A stretch of 64,000 bases of DNA, from NCBI RefSeq assembly GCF_014207355.1, contig NZ_JACHEF010000001.1:1805704-1869703 (forward strand), written 5' to 3'. Positions 47,018 to 57,159 of the stretch are shown here, in pieces. Numbering within the stretch: the stretch's first letter is position 1; each line of letters starts with the position of its first letter. This DNA comes from Mesorhizobium sangaii (lineage in GTDB: Bacteria > Pseudomonadota > Alphaproteobacteria > Rhizobiales > Rhizobiaceae). The position numbers and the translations under genes were made by a program. The notes under the pieces were generated by a model. It did not search any database, had not been told where the DNA came from, and worked only from the letters and a program-made list of their open reading frames with translations.

Positions 47018-48388
47018 TTAGGCGGCCTCGTTCTTGCGCCCCACACGCGCCCAGGCAGGCAGCCAGTCGCCGTGGGCGGCCAAGAGATCATCGACCAGTG
47101 ACCAGATCTGGTCGAGATCGAGCTCGGCTGCGGTGTGCGGATCCATCATGGCCGCATGGTAGATGTGATCGCGGTTCTCGCTCATCAGCGCCCGCACCGT
47201 CAATTCCTGCACGTTGATGTTGGTGCGAATCAGCGCCGTCAATTGCGGCGGCAGGTCGCCGATGTACGTCGGCTGAATGCCGGAGGCGTCGACCAGGCAC
47301 GGCACTTCAGCGGCGCAATCCCGGGGCAGCGAGGTGATGCAACCATTGTTGCGGACATTGCCGTAGATCACCGAGGGTTCGCCCGTCCACACCGAATTCA
47401 TGATCGAAGAGGCATACTCCTTCGACTCCTCGACCTCGATGCGCTGGGCCGAGCGGTAGGCCTGCGCCTGGTCTTTCCAGCGCTCGATCTGCTCGATGCA
47501 GCGTTTGGGATATTCGTCGAGCGGAATGCCGTATTTCTCGATCAAGTCTGGGCGGCCTTCCTTGATGAAATAGGGCGTGTATTCGGCGAAATGTTCCGAG
47601 CTTTCGGTGACGAAATAGCCCAGCCGCGTCAGCATCTCGTAACGCACCTTGTTGGGGCAGCGCGGATTCCAGCCGGGCTTGGGTGCGCGGCCTTCGCGAT
47701 AGGCGCGCACGAGATCGGGATAGAGGTCGCGGTAGGAACCGTCCGGCTGGCGGTGCTCGAATTTCAGGTAAAAGGCCATGTGGTTGATGCCGGCCGAGCG
47801 ATAGCGGATCTCTTCGTAGGGAAGGTTGAGATCGTGCGCCAACTCCATTGCCGTGCCCTGTACCGAATGGCAGAGGCCGACCTGCCTGATCTCAGGGTAT
47901 TTCTCTGATATCGCCCAGGTGTTGATCGCCATCGGGTTGACGTATTGCAGCATGATCGCCTGCGGGCAGACGGCAAGCATGTCCTCGCAGATCTTCCACA
48001 GATGCGGCACGGTCCTCAAGCCGCGCATGATGCCGCCGACACCAAGCGTGTCGGCGATCGTCTGGCGCAGGCCGTATTTCTTCGGCACTTCGAAGTCAGT
48101 GACAGTGCAGGGCTCATAGCCGCCGATCTGGAAGGCGACGACGACGAAGTCGGCGCCCGCCAGCGCCTTGCGCTGGTCGGAATGGGTCTCGGCCTTCGCC
48201 TTGACGCCGAGCGTCGCGATCAGCTTGTTGACGACGATGGCGCTCTCTTCGAGCCGCTGCGGATTGATGTCCATCAGCGCGATCGTCGCGCCAGAAAGCG
48301 ACGGCCGCTGCAGCACGTCGCCGACAATGTTCTTCATGAACACCGTCGAGCCGGCGCCGATGAATGTGATCTTGGGATTTCTTGCCAC
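47018..48388 (-). CDS. agaL2: GH4 family alpha-galactosidase/alpha-glucosidase, distal copy
   Basis: 456 residues from GTG 48388, which has GGAGGT four bases upstream; ATG 48403 in frame is the alternative. GH4 enzymes need NAD and a divalent metal. The NAD loop is ITFIGAGSTVFMKNIVGDV; metal and substrate residues are the Cys/His of VGLCHSVQG and the His of SAGINHMAF; FVTESSEHFAEY and NNGCITSLP are typical. It probably hydrolyses alpha-galactosides imported by the preceding ABC system. It is the last gene of the agp-like operon, 19 bp after the ATPase gene. The symbol rests on resemblance of the operon to Sinorhizobium agp and is tentative. Confidence 0.85.
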   Translation of the reverse strand: MARNPKITFIGAGSTVFMKNIVGDVLQRPSLSGATIALMDINPQRLEESAIVVNKLIATLGVKAKAETHSDQRKALAGADFVVVAFQIGGYEPCTVTDFEVPKKYGLRQTIADTLGVGGIMRGLRTVPHLWKICEDMLAVCPQAIMLQYVNPMAINTWAISEKYPEIRQVGLCHSVQGTAMELAHDLNLPYEEIRYRSAGINHMAFYLKFEHRQPDGSYRDLYPDLVRAYREGRAPKPGWNPRCPNKVRYEMLTRLGYFVTESSEHFAEYTPYFIKEGRPDLIEKYGIPLDEYPKRCIEQIERWKDQAQAYRSAQRIEVEESKEYASSIMNSVWTGEPSVIYGNVRNNGCITSLPRDCAAEVPCLVDASGIQPTYIGDLPPQLTALIRTNINVQELTVRALMSENRDHIYHAAMMDPHTAAELDLDQIWSLVDDLLAAHGDWLPAWARVGRKNEAA

Positions 48389-48407
48389 GCTAACCTCCGG
48401 CATATGT

Positions 48408-50075
<1,668 letters not shown>

Positions 50076-50085
50076 CCCAGCCACC

Positions 50086-51225
50086 TCAATACGGATCGAC
50101 GGCATCGCGCAGGCCGTCGCCCAGCGCGTTGAAGGCAAAAACGGTGGCGAGCACGAAACCGACCGGCGACAGGATCCAGGGATAGGTGCCGATGACGGAA
50201 TAGGTCGCGGTGTCCTGCAGCATCAGGCCCCACGAGATCAGCGGAGGCTTGACCGCGAAGCCGAGGAACCCGAGGAAGCATTCGAGCAGCACCACCGTCG
50301 GGATCGCCAAGGTGACGGCGACAATCACATGGCTCATCACATTGGGCAAGATGTGCTGCAGGATGATGCGCCGGTCGGTGGCGCCGACCGCCATTGCGGC
50401 GCGCACATACTCGATGCGCGCCAGCGCCAACGTCTTGCCGCGCACCTCGCGCGACATCTGCGCCCAGCCCAGCGCCGACATGACGACGATGACAAAGGCG
50501 AGGAAGACATTGGTCGGCGCGGTGACGGGGATCAGCGTCGTCAGCGCAAGATAGAGCGGCAGCTGCGGGAAGGCGAGCACCAGTTCGACGAAGCGCTGCA
50601 TCCAGATATCGAACCGGCCGCCGAAATAGCCGGAAACCATGCCGACGGTGGTGCCGATGACGGTTATGATGAAGACGACCGTCAGCGCGATCATCAGCGA
50701 GACGCGCGAGCCATGTATGGCGCGCGACAGGATATCGCGGCCGAACTTGTCGGTACCGAGGAAATGCACCGGCTGGCCGTCCATCGAGGCGAAGAAATGC
50801 CTGTCCGCCGGGACCAGCCCGAAGAGCTTGTAGGGCGCGCCTTCGACAAAGAAGCCAAGCAGCCTCGGATGGTCGTAGTCGGGCCCGACGACGGGCTGGA
50901 AGGTGACCGGATCGAGGTCGGCCGAATCGGCCAGCGCATAGACCCGTGGCCGCGCGACGAAATTGCCGTCCTTGTCGTGGAAAGAGGGCAGTTGCGGCGG
51001 AGCGAAGCCGACATCGGTCGCCTTCGGGTCCATCGGCGCCAGGAATTCGGCGAACACGGCCATCACCAGCAACAGAACGACGAGCCCAAGCCCGGCCATG
51101 CCGGTCCAGGAGCGCTTCAACCGACGCCAGACGAGCGCGATATAGCTCTCATTGCCGCGCGCCGGTTTGGCGACGATGGGTCCTTCCGCCGGCAGCGGTG
51201 GAGGTGATGGATCGCGGGCCAGCAT
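50086..51225 (-). CDS. agpC: ABC transporter permease (Opp/Dpp type, second subunit)
   Basis: 379 residues, longer than the usual 290-300. After TM1 (GLGLVVLLLVMAVFAEFLAP) an insert of about 100 residues (PRVYALADSADLDPVTFQPV) precedes the transport domain; similar inserts occur in this permease group. The EAA-type loop AAMAVGATDRRIILQHILPN is present. ATG 51225 immediately follows the previous stop (TAG 51228-51226). Inner-membrane channel of the alpha-galactoside importer, by context. Confidence 0.88.
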   Translation of the reverse strand: MLARDPSPPPLPAEGPIVAKPARGNESYIALVWRRLKRSWTGMAGLGLVVLLLVMAVFAEFLAPMDPKATDVGFAPPQLPSFHDKDGNFVARPRVYALADSADLDPVTFQPVVGPDYDHPRLLGFFVEGAPYKLFGLVPADRHFFASMDGQPVHFLGTDKFGRDILSRAIHGSRVSLMIALTVVFIITVIGTTVGMVSGYFGGRFDIWMQRFVELVLAFPQLPLYLALTTLIPVTAPTNVFLAFVIVVMSALGWAQMSREVRGKTLALARIEYVRAAMAVGATDRRIILQHILPNVMSHVIVAVTLAIPTVVLLECFLGFLGFAVKPPLISWGLMLQDTATYSVIGTYPWILSPVGFVLATVFAFNALGDGLRDAVDPY

Positions 51226-52233
51226 CTAGCTCTCTCCGTATTGGCGGATGCGCGGGTCGAGCAGGACGAGCAGCATGTCGGCGATGATATTGCCGACGAT
51301 CAGTGTCGCCGACAGCACCATCATGAAGGTGGCAGTGACATAGACATCACCAACCGCCATCGAACCGACGATCGCCGGGCCGACGGTCGGCAGCGCGAAG
51401 ATGATCGCCGTCTCGATCTCGCCGGTGAGCATGTAGGGCAACACCACACCCTGATACATGACGAGCGGATGCAGCGCATTGGGCACGGCGTGCCGCATGA
51501 CGACGGCACTACCGGTCAGGCCCTTGGCTCTCGCCGTCTCGACATATTGCGCGTTGAGCGTATCCAGCAGATTGCCGCGCATGACACGCATATTGTAGGC
51601 GAGGCCGCCGAAAGTGGCGATCGCCACGACCGGCCAGACATGCTTGACCAGGTCGACAAACTTCGCCCAAGACCATGGCGCGCCGCCATATTGCGGCGAG
51701 AAGAATGAGCCGATCTCCGACAGGTTGAACTGGAAGACGAGGAGATAGACGATGATCAGCGCCATCAGGAAGCGCGGCACGGTCATGCCGAGGAAGGCGA
51801 TGGCCGAGAGCGTCGAGTCGATCCACGTGTATTGCCTTGTCGCCGCCCATATGCCGAACGTGATGCCCAGCACCGAGGCGAGCAGATGGCAGACCAGTGC
51901 CAGGAGCAGCGTTCTCGGCAGGCGCTCGCCGACGACATCGGCCACCGGCTTGTTGTAGTAGAGGCTGTAGCCGAAATCGCCGCGAGTAATGATTCCGCCG
52001 ATCCAGTTGAGATACTGGACGGGCAGCGGCTTATCGAGGCCGTGTTCGACGCGGTAGGCCTGGGCCTGCGCATCGGCCTCGGCGAAGGACGCGCCGCCCT
52101 GGTTGATCAGCTGCGAACGGATGTAGTCGGCATAGTCACCAGGTGGCGCCTGGATGATGGCGAAGGTGACGAGGCTCAAGATTGCGAGGACCGGTATTGC
52201 CGACGCTACGCGCATAAGCAGGAATCGCAGCAT
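51226..52233 (-). CDS. agpB: ABC transporter permease (Opp/Dpp type, first subunit)
   Basis: 335 residues with six predicted helices, starting MLRFLLMRVASAIPVLAIL, the classical DppB N-terminus. The EAA loop is ETARAKGLTGSAVVMRHAVPN. It pairs with the next permease. A perfect GC-rich hairpin lies between the binding-protein gene and this one and may lower its expression relative to agpA. Confidence 0.9.
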   Translation of the reverse strand: MLRFLLMRVASAIPVLAILSLVTFAIIQAPPGDYADYIRSQLINQGGASFAEADAQAQAYRVEHGLDKPLPVQYLNWIGGIITRGDFGYSLYYNKPVADVVGERLPRTLLLALVCHLLASVLGITFGIWAATRQYTWIDSTLSAIAFLGMTVPRFLMALIIVYLLVFQFNLSEIGSFFSPQYGGAPWSWAKFVDLVKHVWPVVAIATFGGLAYNMRVMRGNLLDTLNAQYVETARAKGLTGSAVVMRHAVPNALHPLVMYQGVVLPYMLTGEIETAIIFALPTVGPAIVGSMAVGDVYVTATFMMVLSATLIVGNIIADMLLVLLDPRIRQYGES

Positions 52234-52296
52234 GGACGGTCGGCTTCCTCATTTCGCCGGACGCTCTCATTGAGGGTCGTTCGGAGGTTGGTTTGC

Positions 52297-52323
52297 CCCG
52301 GCCGCGCCAGCGGCGCGGCCGGG
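52297..52323 (-). other. Intercistronic hairpin between agpA and agpB
   Basis: Perfect 12-base stem cccggccgcgcc/ggcgcggccggg with a three-base loop and no T-tract. In the gap after a binding-protein gene such stems usually protect the upstream message from 3' decay. Confidence 0.75.
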
Positions 52324-52348
52324 TCTCTCTTGGTCAGGGGAGGTAAAC

Positions 52349-54430
52349 TTACATCGGACCCTTGTCTCCGGGCTTGCCCGGGAGCTCCTGCGGGAACAAT
52401 TCGTATTTCGCCTGCTTGTCGGCCGCGACGAAGACGCGTTCTCGGACGATCGAATCCTCGGCCCAGTTGAACATGAAGATCGGCGTGCCCTGCGGAATGT
52501 TCGAGAAGCGCTTGTTGACGATCAGCGCGCCGGGATATTCCGTCAGGCCGATATTGTAGACGTGTTCGGTCGAGATCTTCTGGAACTCTTTCATCAGGCT
52601 GGCGCGCTTGTCGTTGTCCTCAGACGCGACGAACTTGTTGACGATGGCGACGAGGTCTTTTTCGAAAGGCATCAGGTCGACCTCGCCGCTTTCCGGCGCA
52701 CGGTGATTCCAGCTGGTTTTCGGGCCGACAGGTGCAAGCTGTTCTGTGTTCTGCACAACCGAGGTCAGTTCCTGGTCATTGCGCCGGATCAACCAGTCGA
52801 AACGGCCGGAATACTGCGAGGCGTCGCGCTGGGTACCGTTGAGGCCGTTCAGCACGACCCTCAAGCCCAGCTTTTCCATTTGCGCGACGACACCTTCGGC
52901 AAGGCTTTTGTCGGTGCCGTAGTCGTTGTTGACCAGCATCACGATCTCGACGTTCTTACCGCCGGCAGTGCCAGCCGGGAAGTTTACGAAACCGTCGCCG
53001 TCGGCATCCTTGAGGCCGGCCTTGGCGAGTTCGGCCTTGGCGCCCGCGAGGTCGAAGGGATAGTAGACGGTGGACTTGCGATCATAGAAGCTTGTGCCCG
53101 AGGAGAAGCCGCCGGGATAGATGGCGGTGAACGGCCCCTTGACCAGGGAGTCTCCCAGCGCCTTGCGGTCGAGCGCCATGGTGACAGCCTTGCGGAAGTC
53201 CTCATTGCGGTTCAGCTCACGGACTGCCTGGCTTCGCTCGTCCGGGTTGCCCCAGCCATTGGCGGAAAAGTTCATGCGCAGATTGTAGCCGATGAGCCGC
53301 GGGCCGAAGGCCAGCCTGGCCGGCGCGTTCGCCTCCGCCGCACGCTTCAGCGAGGCGACGAAGTTTTCCGGCTGCTCCAGATTGGAGAAGTCGGCGGAGC
53401 CGGCGACCGCCTGGACGTCGCGGTCGGCCCAGGTCGACAGCTTGTACTGCAGTTCGTTGAGGTAGGGCAGCTGGTTGCCCTTCTCGTCGACCTTCCAGTA
53501 GTAGGGGTTGCGGCGCATGACGATGATGTCGTCCGGCCGGTACTCGACCGGCGCCCAGGCGCCCATCACCGGCATGTTCATGAATTCCGGCGGGAAGGCA
53601 TTCTTGAACTGGTCGTAGGTGTTCTTCGAATATTTCGGATGCTGCGGCTTCAATATGTGCGCGGGGCCGGGGCAGAAGGTACCATAGGCCATGGCGTAGA
53701 GGTACTGTTTCGGGAAGGCGTCCTTGAAGGTCCATTCGACGGTGTAGTCGTCGATCTTCTTCAGCGTCGTGCCGACACCGAAGGTTTCCGGCGTCGCGCC
53801 ATTGAGCGGCGAGACGTTCGGGTCGACCACCTCGTCATCCCAGTAGAACATGACGTCGTCGGCGTTGAAGGCCACGCCATCAGACCATTTGGCGCCCTCG
53901 ATCAGATGCATGGTCAGCTTGTGGCCGTCCTTCGACCAGTCCCAGCTCCTGGCCAGATTCGGCAGCGGTTCGGTGTCCTTGGCCTCGACCTGGAACAGCG
54001 GCGCGGTGCGCGTCAGACATTCGGAAAGGCCGATGTCAATGCCGCCCCAGCCTTGCGTCTGGCCGGCGCCATAGTTCCAGCCTTCCGGCCGGCCACCGAT
54101 GACATGGCGCATCGTATCGCCATAGACGCCGACGCCGTCAGGCATGTTGGCCGTCTTGAAGACCAGCGGCTCTTTAGGCAGCCTGTCTTTCACTGGCGGC
54201 AGCTTGCCCGTCTTGACGTATTTCTCGGTGACCCAGTCGGGCTCGTGATATTGCGGCAGCGCCTTGAACTCCAGAATGGAGTCGCGCGCCACATATTTGA
54301 TCTTGCCCTCGGCGGGGAACGGTGTCGGCGCCGGCGGAACAGTCGGCTCGGAAGCGTATGCATTGAGTGCCGAGACCGAGACGCTCAGCGCCAGTCCGGC
54401 AGCAAGACCGATATTGCGTAAATTCCTCAC
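52349..54430 (-). CDS. agpA: ABC transporter substrate-binding protein, family 5 (alpha-galactoside type)
   Basis: 693 residues, large for family 5. Start GTG 54430, preceded by GGGAGAGAGACA, gives a signal peptide (IGLAAGLALSVSVSALNAYA). Then come typical SBP_bac_5 segments: LARSWDWSKDGHKLTMHLIEGAKWSDG with NADDVMFYWDD, FRKAVTMALDRKAL and GEVDLMPFEKDL. The S. meliloti AgpA protein, which binds alpha-galactosides, is likewise of oligopeptide-binding type. An upstream frame continues open far into the GH4 gene, but the signal peptide fixes the real start. Periplasmic. Confidence 0.88.
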   Translation of the reverse strand: MRNLRNIGLAAGLALSVSVSALNAYASEPTVPPAPTPFPAEGKIKYVARDSILEFKALPQYHEPDWVTEKYVKTGKLPPVKDRLPKEPLVFKTANMPDGVGVYGDTMRHVIGGRPEGWNYGAGQTQGWGGIDIGLSECLTRTAPLFQVEAKDTEPLPNLARSWDWSKDGHKLTMHLIEGAKWSDGVAFNADDVMFYWDDEVVDPNVSPLNGATPETFGVGTTLKKIDDYTVEWTFKDAFPKQYLYAMAYGTFCPGPAHILKPQHPKYSKNTYDQFKNAFPPEFMNMPVMGAWAPVEYRPDDIIVMRRNPYYWKVDEKGNQLPYLNELQYKLSTWADRDVQAVAGSADFSNLEQPENFVASLKRAAEANAPARLAFGPRLIGYNLRMNFSANGWGNPDERSQAVRELNRNEDFRKAVTMALDRKALGDSLVKGPFTAIYPGGFSSGTSFYDRKSTVYYPFDLAGAKAELAKAGLKDADGDGFVNFPAGTAGGKNVEIVMLVNNDYGTDKSLAEGVVAQMEKLGLRVVLNGLNGTQRDASQYSGRFDWLIRRNDQELTSVVQNTEQLAPVGPKTSWNHRAPESGEVDLMPFEKDLVAIVNKFVASEDNDKRASLMKEFQKISTEHVYNIGLTEYPGALIVNKRFSNIPQGTPIFMFNWAEDSIVRERVFVAADKQAKYELFPQELPGKPGDKGPM

Positions 54431-54507
54431 TGTCTCTCTCCCTCTTGTTTGTTCCGGAGCTTTTATACCTGCTCCGCTTCTCCTCGAATCCAAACGGCTT
54501 CGTGGCA

Positions 54508-54532
54508 GTGGATCCGCCTCCCGTAGATCCAC
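54508..54532 (-). other. Hairpin between agaL1 and agpA
   Basis: gtggatc/gatccac seven-base perfect stem with an eleven-base loop, in the 119-bp gap between the first GH4 gene and agpA. No T-tract follows. Possible mRNA-processing or stability element. Confidence 0.4.
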
Positions 54533-54549
54533 CATCACCGCATGAAAAT

Positions 54550-56016
54550 TCAGCCGGCCTGCTTTAGCGCAGCTTTTTCGGCGCGCAATTCCTCTATCGA
54601 GCGCACACTGCGCCGCGCCGCGCCCGCCCATTCGCGGGTCTTGACCCCGGATGTCGACAGCCGCGCCCTGGCGGCCGGAACCGCGTGGGCATATTGCGGC
54701 AGCCAGGCTGCCTGGGCGACGACCATTTCGTCGACCATCTGCCAGACCTCCTCCGGGGTTGAAACCGCGCCGACCAGCGGGTCGTGCAATACGGCGAGCT
54801 TGAGCAGATCGATGTCGCCGGCGATAGCGGCATGGACCGACATGCGCTGGACATTGATCGAGGAGATGCAGGTGGCCGCACAGGCTTCCGGCAAGGTGAT
54901 GCCGGCGGCCATGTTGATGCCGAAGCGGTCGACGAAACCGGGCGACTCGATGATGGCGTCCTGCGGCAGGTTGGTGATCACGCCATTGTTCTTGACGTTG
55001 AAGTGGCCGCGATAGACGCGGTTGGTCTCCAGCGCCTCCAGGATGTGGCTGGCATGCTCGTTGGAGCGCTTCTTGGAATCGATCGGCTGTGACGCCGCTT
55101 CGAGGAACTGCGGGTATTCCGTTTCGAACCAGTTGCGGGTTTCGGTCGAGTAGCGGAGATAGCCGCCCGTCTCGCCATGGATCCAGTCGGACATGTCGAT
55201 CCAGCGCGTGATCTCGTCGGGCCGTTTGCGGTACCAGGGCAGATACTCGGAAAGATGGCCGTTGCTTTCGGTCGAGTAGACGCCGAAGCGCTTCAAGACA
55301 TCGATGCGAAGCTTCTCCTGCCTGGAATAGACCGGATGCGCCTCGAAGGCGGCGACCAGTTCGTCCTTGCCGATCTCGCGGCCGTTCAGGCGCAAATCGA
55401 TGAACCAAGTCTGGTGGTTGATGCCGGAACAGACATAGTCGAGCTCCTGCCTGGACTTCGCGCCCAGCACCTCGGCGATCTGCTCGGCGCCGTGCTGAAC
55501 ACCGTGGCAGAGCCCGACGGTGTCGACCTTGCCGTACTCGATCGCAGCCCAGGTGTTCATCGCCATCGGGTTGGCGTAGTTCAGGAATTTGGCGTTCGTC
55601 TCGGCGACCTCGCGTATGTCCTTGCAGAAATCCAGGATCACCGGAATGTTGCGCTGGCCATAGAGGATGCCGCCGGCGCAGATCGTATCGCCGACGCATT
55701 GGTCGATGCCGTATTTCAGGGGAATCCTGATATCGTCGGCATAGGCTTCGAGGCCGCCGACACGCACGCAGCTGATGACATAGCGTGCGCCTTCGATTGC
55801 CTTGCGGCGGTCGGTGGTCGCGGTCACCTTGGTTGGCAATCTATTTGCCTCGACTATCCTGTCGAGGATCGCCTTGATCATCTCAAGATTGTGCGCACTG
55901 ACGTCGGTCAGCGCGAATTCGATATCGGTGAATTCGGGCACGCACAGAATATCGGTGAACAGCTTCTTGGTGAATCCAACGCTGCCGGCACCAATGATAG
56001 CGATTTTGAAACTCAT
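54550..56016 (-). CDS. agaL1: GH4 family alpha-galactosidase, promoter-proximal copy
   Basis: 488 residues from ATG 56016, which has GAGGT about eight bases upstream. GH4 signatures: NAD loop IAIIGAGSVGFTKKL, NPMAMNTWAAIEY, metal-binding VGLCHGVQHG and SGINHQTWF, STESNGHLSEY and NNGVITNLP. It is 32 residues longer than its downstream paralogue, with an extra charged C-terminal helix (IEELRAEKAALKQAG). First gene of the agp-like operon and divergent from the AraC regulator gene. Two GH4 enzymes may divide the work between melibiose and raffinose-type sugars; this is inference. Confidence 0.88.
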   Translation of the reverse strand: MSFKIAIIGAGSVGFTKKLFTDILCVPEFTDIEFALTDVSAHNLEMIKAILDRIVEANRLPTKVTATTDRRKAIEGARYVISCVRVGGLEAYADDIRIPLKYGIDQCVGDTICAGGILYGQRNIPVILDFCKDIREVAETNAKFLNYANPMAMNTWAAIEYGKVDTVGLCHGVQHGAEQIAEVLGAKSRQELDYVCSGINHQTWFIDLRLNGREIGKDELVAAFEAHPVYSRQEKLRIDVLKRFGVYSTESNGHLSEYLPWYRKRPDEITRWIDMSDWIHGETGGYLRYSTETRNWFETEYPQFLEAASQPIDSKKRSNEHASHILEALETNRVYRGHFNVKNNGVITNLPQDAIIESPGFVDRFGINMAAGITLPEACAATCISSINVQRMSVHAAIAGDIDLLKLAVLHDPLVGAVSTPEEVWQMVDEMVVAQAAWLPQYAHAVPAARARLSTSGVKTREWAGAARRSVRSIEELRAEKAALKQAG

Positions 56017-56074
56017 CAGCCGGACCTCATTTCGTTCGAATGGCAGGCAAGGAACGACAAGCAAAGGTTCAGCC

Positions 56075-56090
56075 ACATGCCGTGACATGT
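56075..56090. promoter_or_regulatory. Dyad in the agaL1 / AraC-regulator divergent region
   Basis: ACATG-N6-CATGT, perfectly symmetrical, located between the two divergent starts (56016 and 56229). It could be an operator for the neighbouring AraC-type regulator. Only position and symmetry support this. Confidence 0.35.
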
Positions 56091-56228
56091 ATGCAGGACA
56101 AGCCGGAATCCAGCCTGCCAACCTCCCTGTCCGCTCCTCGGCTGCGGATCGCTCTCGCTTTTCGAGGGGGAGTATGCGCTTATTCGCGAGCGCGACCAGA
56201 GAAGGATTATGCTTTCAAGGGTAATTTT

Positions 56229-57134
56229 GTGCTGCAGGATTTGATAGCCAACGGACAGTCGATGCGGACGATCTCGTTGCCGCGCGGTCGCCAGCGCCTG
56301 CACGCCATGCCGACGAGCACGGGTTATGAAGTCCGCGAGGACGAGATCTACGACTGGGACGGGCGCAGGCGCGGCCAGACACCGTTCACCGTGCTCCAGC
56401 ACACGATCAGCGGGACCGGCCGGCTGCGCTATGAGAACCGCAACTACCGCCTGCAGAAGAACGACACATTGCTGGTGCTGGTGCCGCACAACCACCGCTA
56501 CTGGCTGGCCAAGGATGAGCGTTGGGAATATTTCTGGATTTCGATGAATGGCGAGGAGGCGCTGCGCATCCACAAATCCATAATCGGCACTTCGGGCCCG
56601 GTGTTTCGGCTGCAGCCGGCGACGATCGACCATCTTGCCGATTGCAGCCTGCGCCTCATCAAGGGCGCCGCTTCGCCGGGTGCCGCTTCCGCCGTCGCCT
56701 ACGAAGCTGCGATGGCGCTCTACGACGATGTCTTCGGCTCACATGCCTTTGCTGAAAAACAGAGTGCCATGCAGCCGGTCATCGATCACATCAGTGCCAA
56801 TCTCGACAGGCCGCTGCCGGTGGCCGACCTGGTCCAGATCAGTGGCCTCAGCCGGGCTCATTTCTCGCGCTGTTTCGCCGAGAGCGAAGGCCTGCCGCCC
56901 GCAGAGTTCGTGCTACAGCAGCGCCTGCAACGCGCGGCGAAGCTGCTGACCAAAGTGGACTTCCTGCCGGTGAAGGAAGTTGCCATCCTGTGCGGCTTCG
57001 AGGACGCGAATTATTTTTCGAAGGTCTTCCGCCGTTGCTACGGCATCACGCCCAGCCAATTCCGCACCACCGGCATGTATGCCAGCATGAGAACCCCGGC
57101 CAGGCACGGCGCCAGGGTCTCGGACGAGACCTGA
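56229..57134 (+). CDS. agpT: AraC family regulator of the alpha-galactoside operon
   Basis: 301 residues from GTG 56229, which has AAGGG seven bases upstream; ATG 56262 is an alternative. An N-terminal cupin (HTISGTGRLRYENRNYRLQKND, LVLVPHNHRYWLA) senses sugar. The C-terminal HTH pair is LVQISGLSRAHFSRCFAES and VAILCGFEDANYFSKVFRR, ending GITPSQFR. It is divergent from the GH4/agp genes and so is the likely activator. The name is given only by resemblance to the Sinorhizobium agp locus. Confidence 0.82.
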   Translation: MLQDLIANGQSMRTISLPRGRQRLHAMPTSTGYEVREDEIYDWDGRRRGQTPFTVLQHTISGTGRLRYENRNYRLQKNDTLLVLVPHNHRYWLAKDERWEYFWISMNGEEALRIHKSIIGTSGPVFRLQPATIDHLADCSLRLIKGAASPGAASAVAYEAAMALYDDVFGSHAFAEKQSAMQPVIDHISANLDRPLPVADLVQISGLSRAHFSRCFAESEGLPPAEFVLQQRLQRAAKLLTKVDFLPVKEVAILCGFEDANYFSKVFRRCYGITPSQFRTTGMYASMRTPARHGARVSDET

Positions 57135-57159
57135 CACCGCCTTGGGTTCTCATTATGCA

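Noticed and set aside
54431..55699. Long upstream extension of the agpA frame into the GH4 gene
   Set aside because: The signal peptide and Shine-Dalgarno place the start at 54430; the upstream part is an out-of-frame shadow of agaL1.
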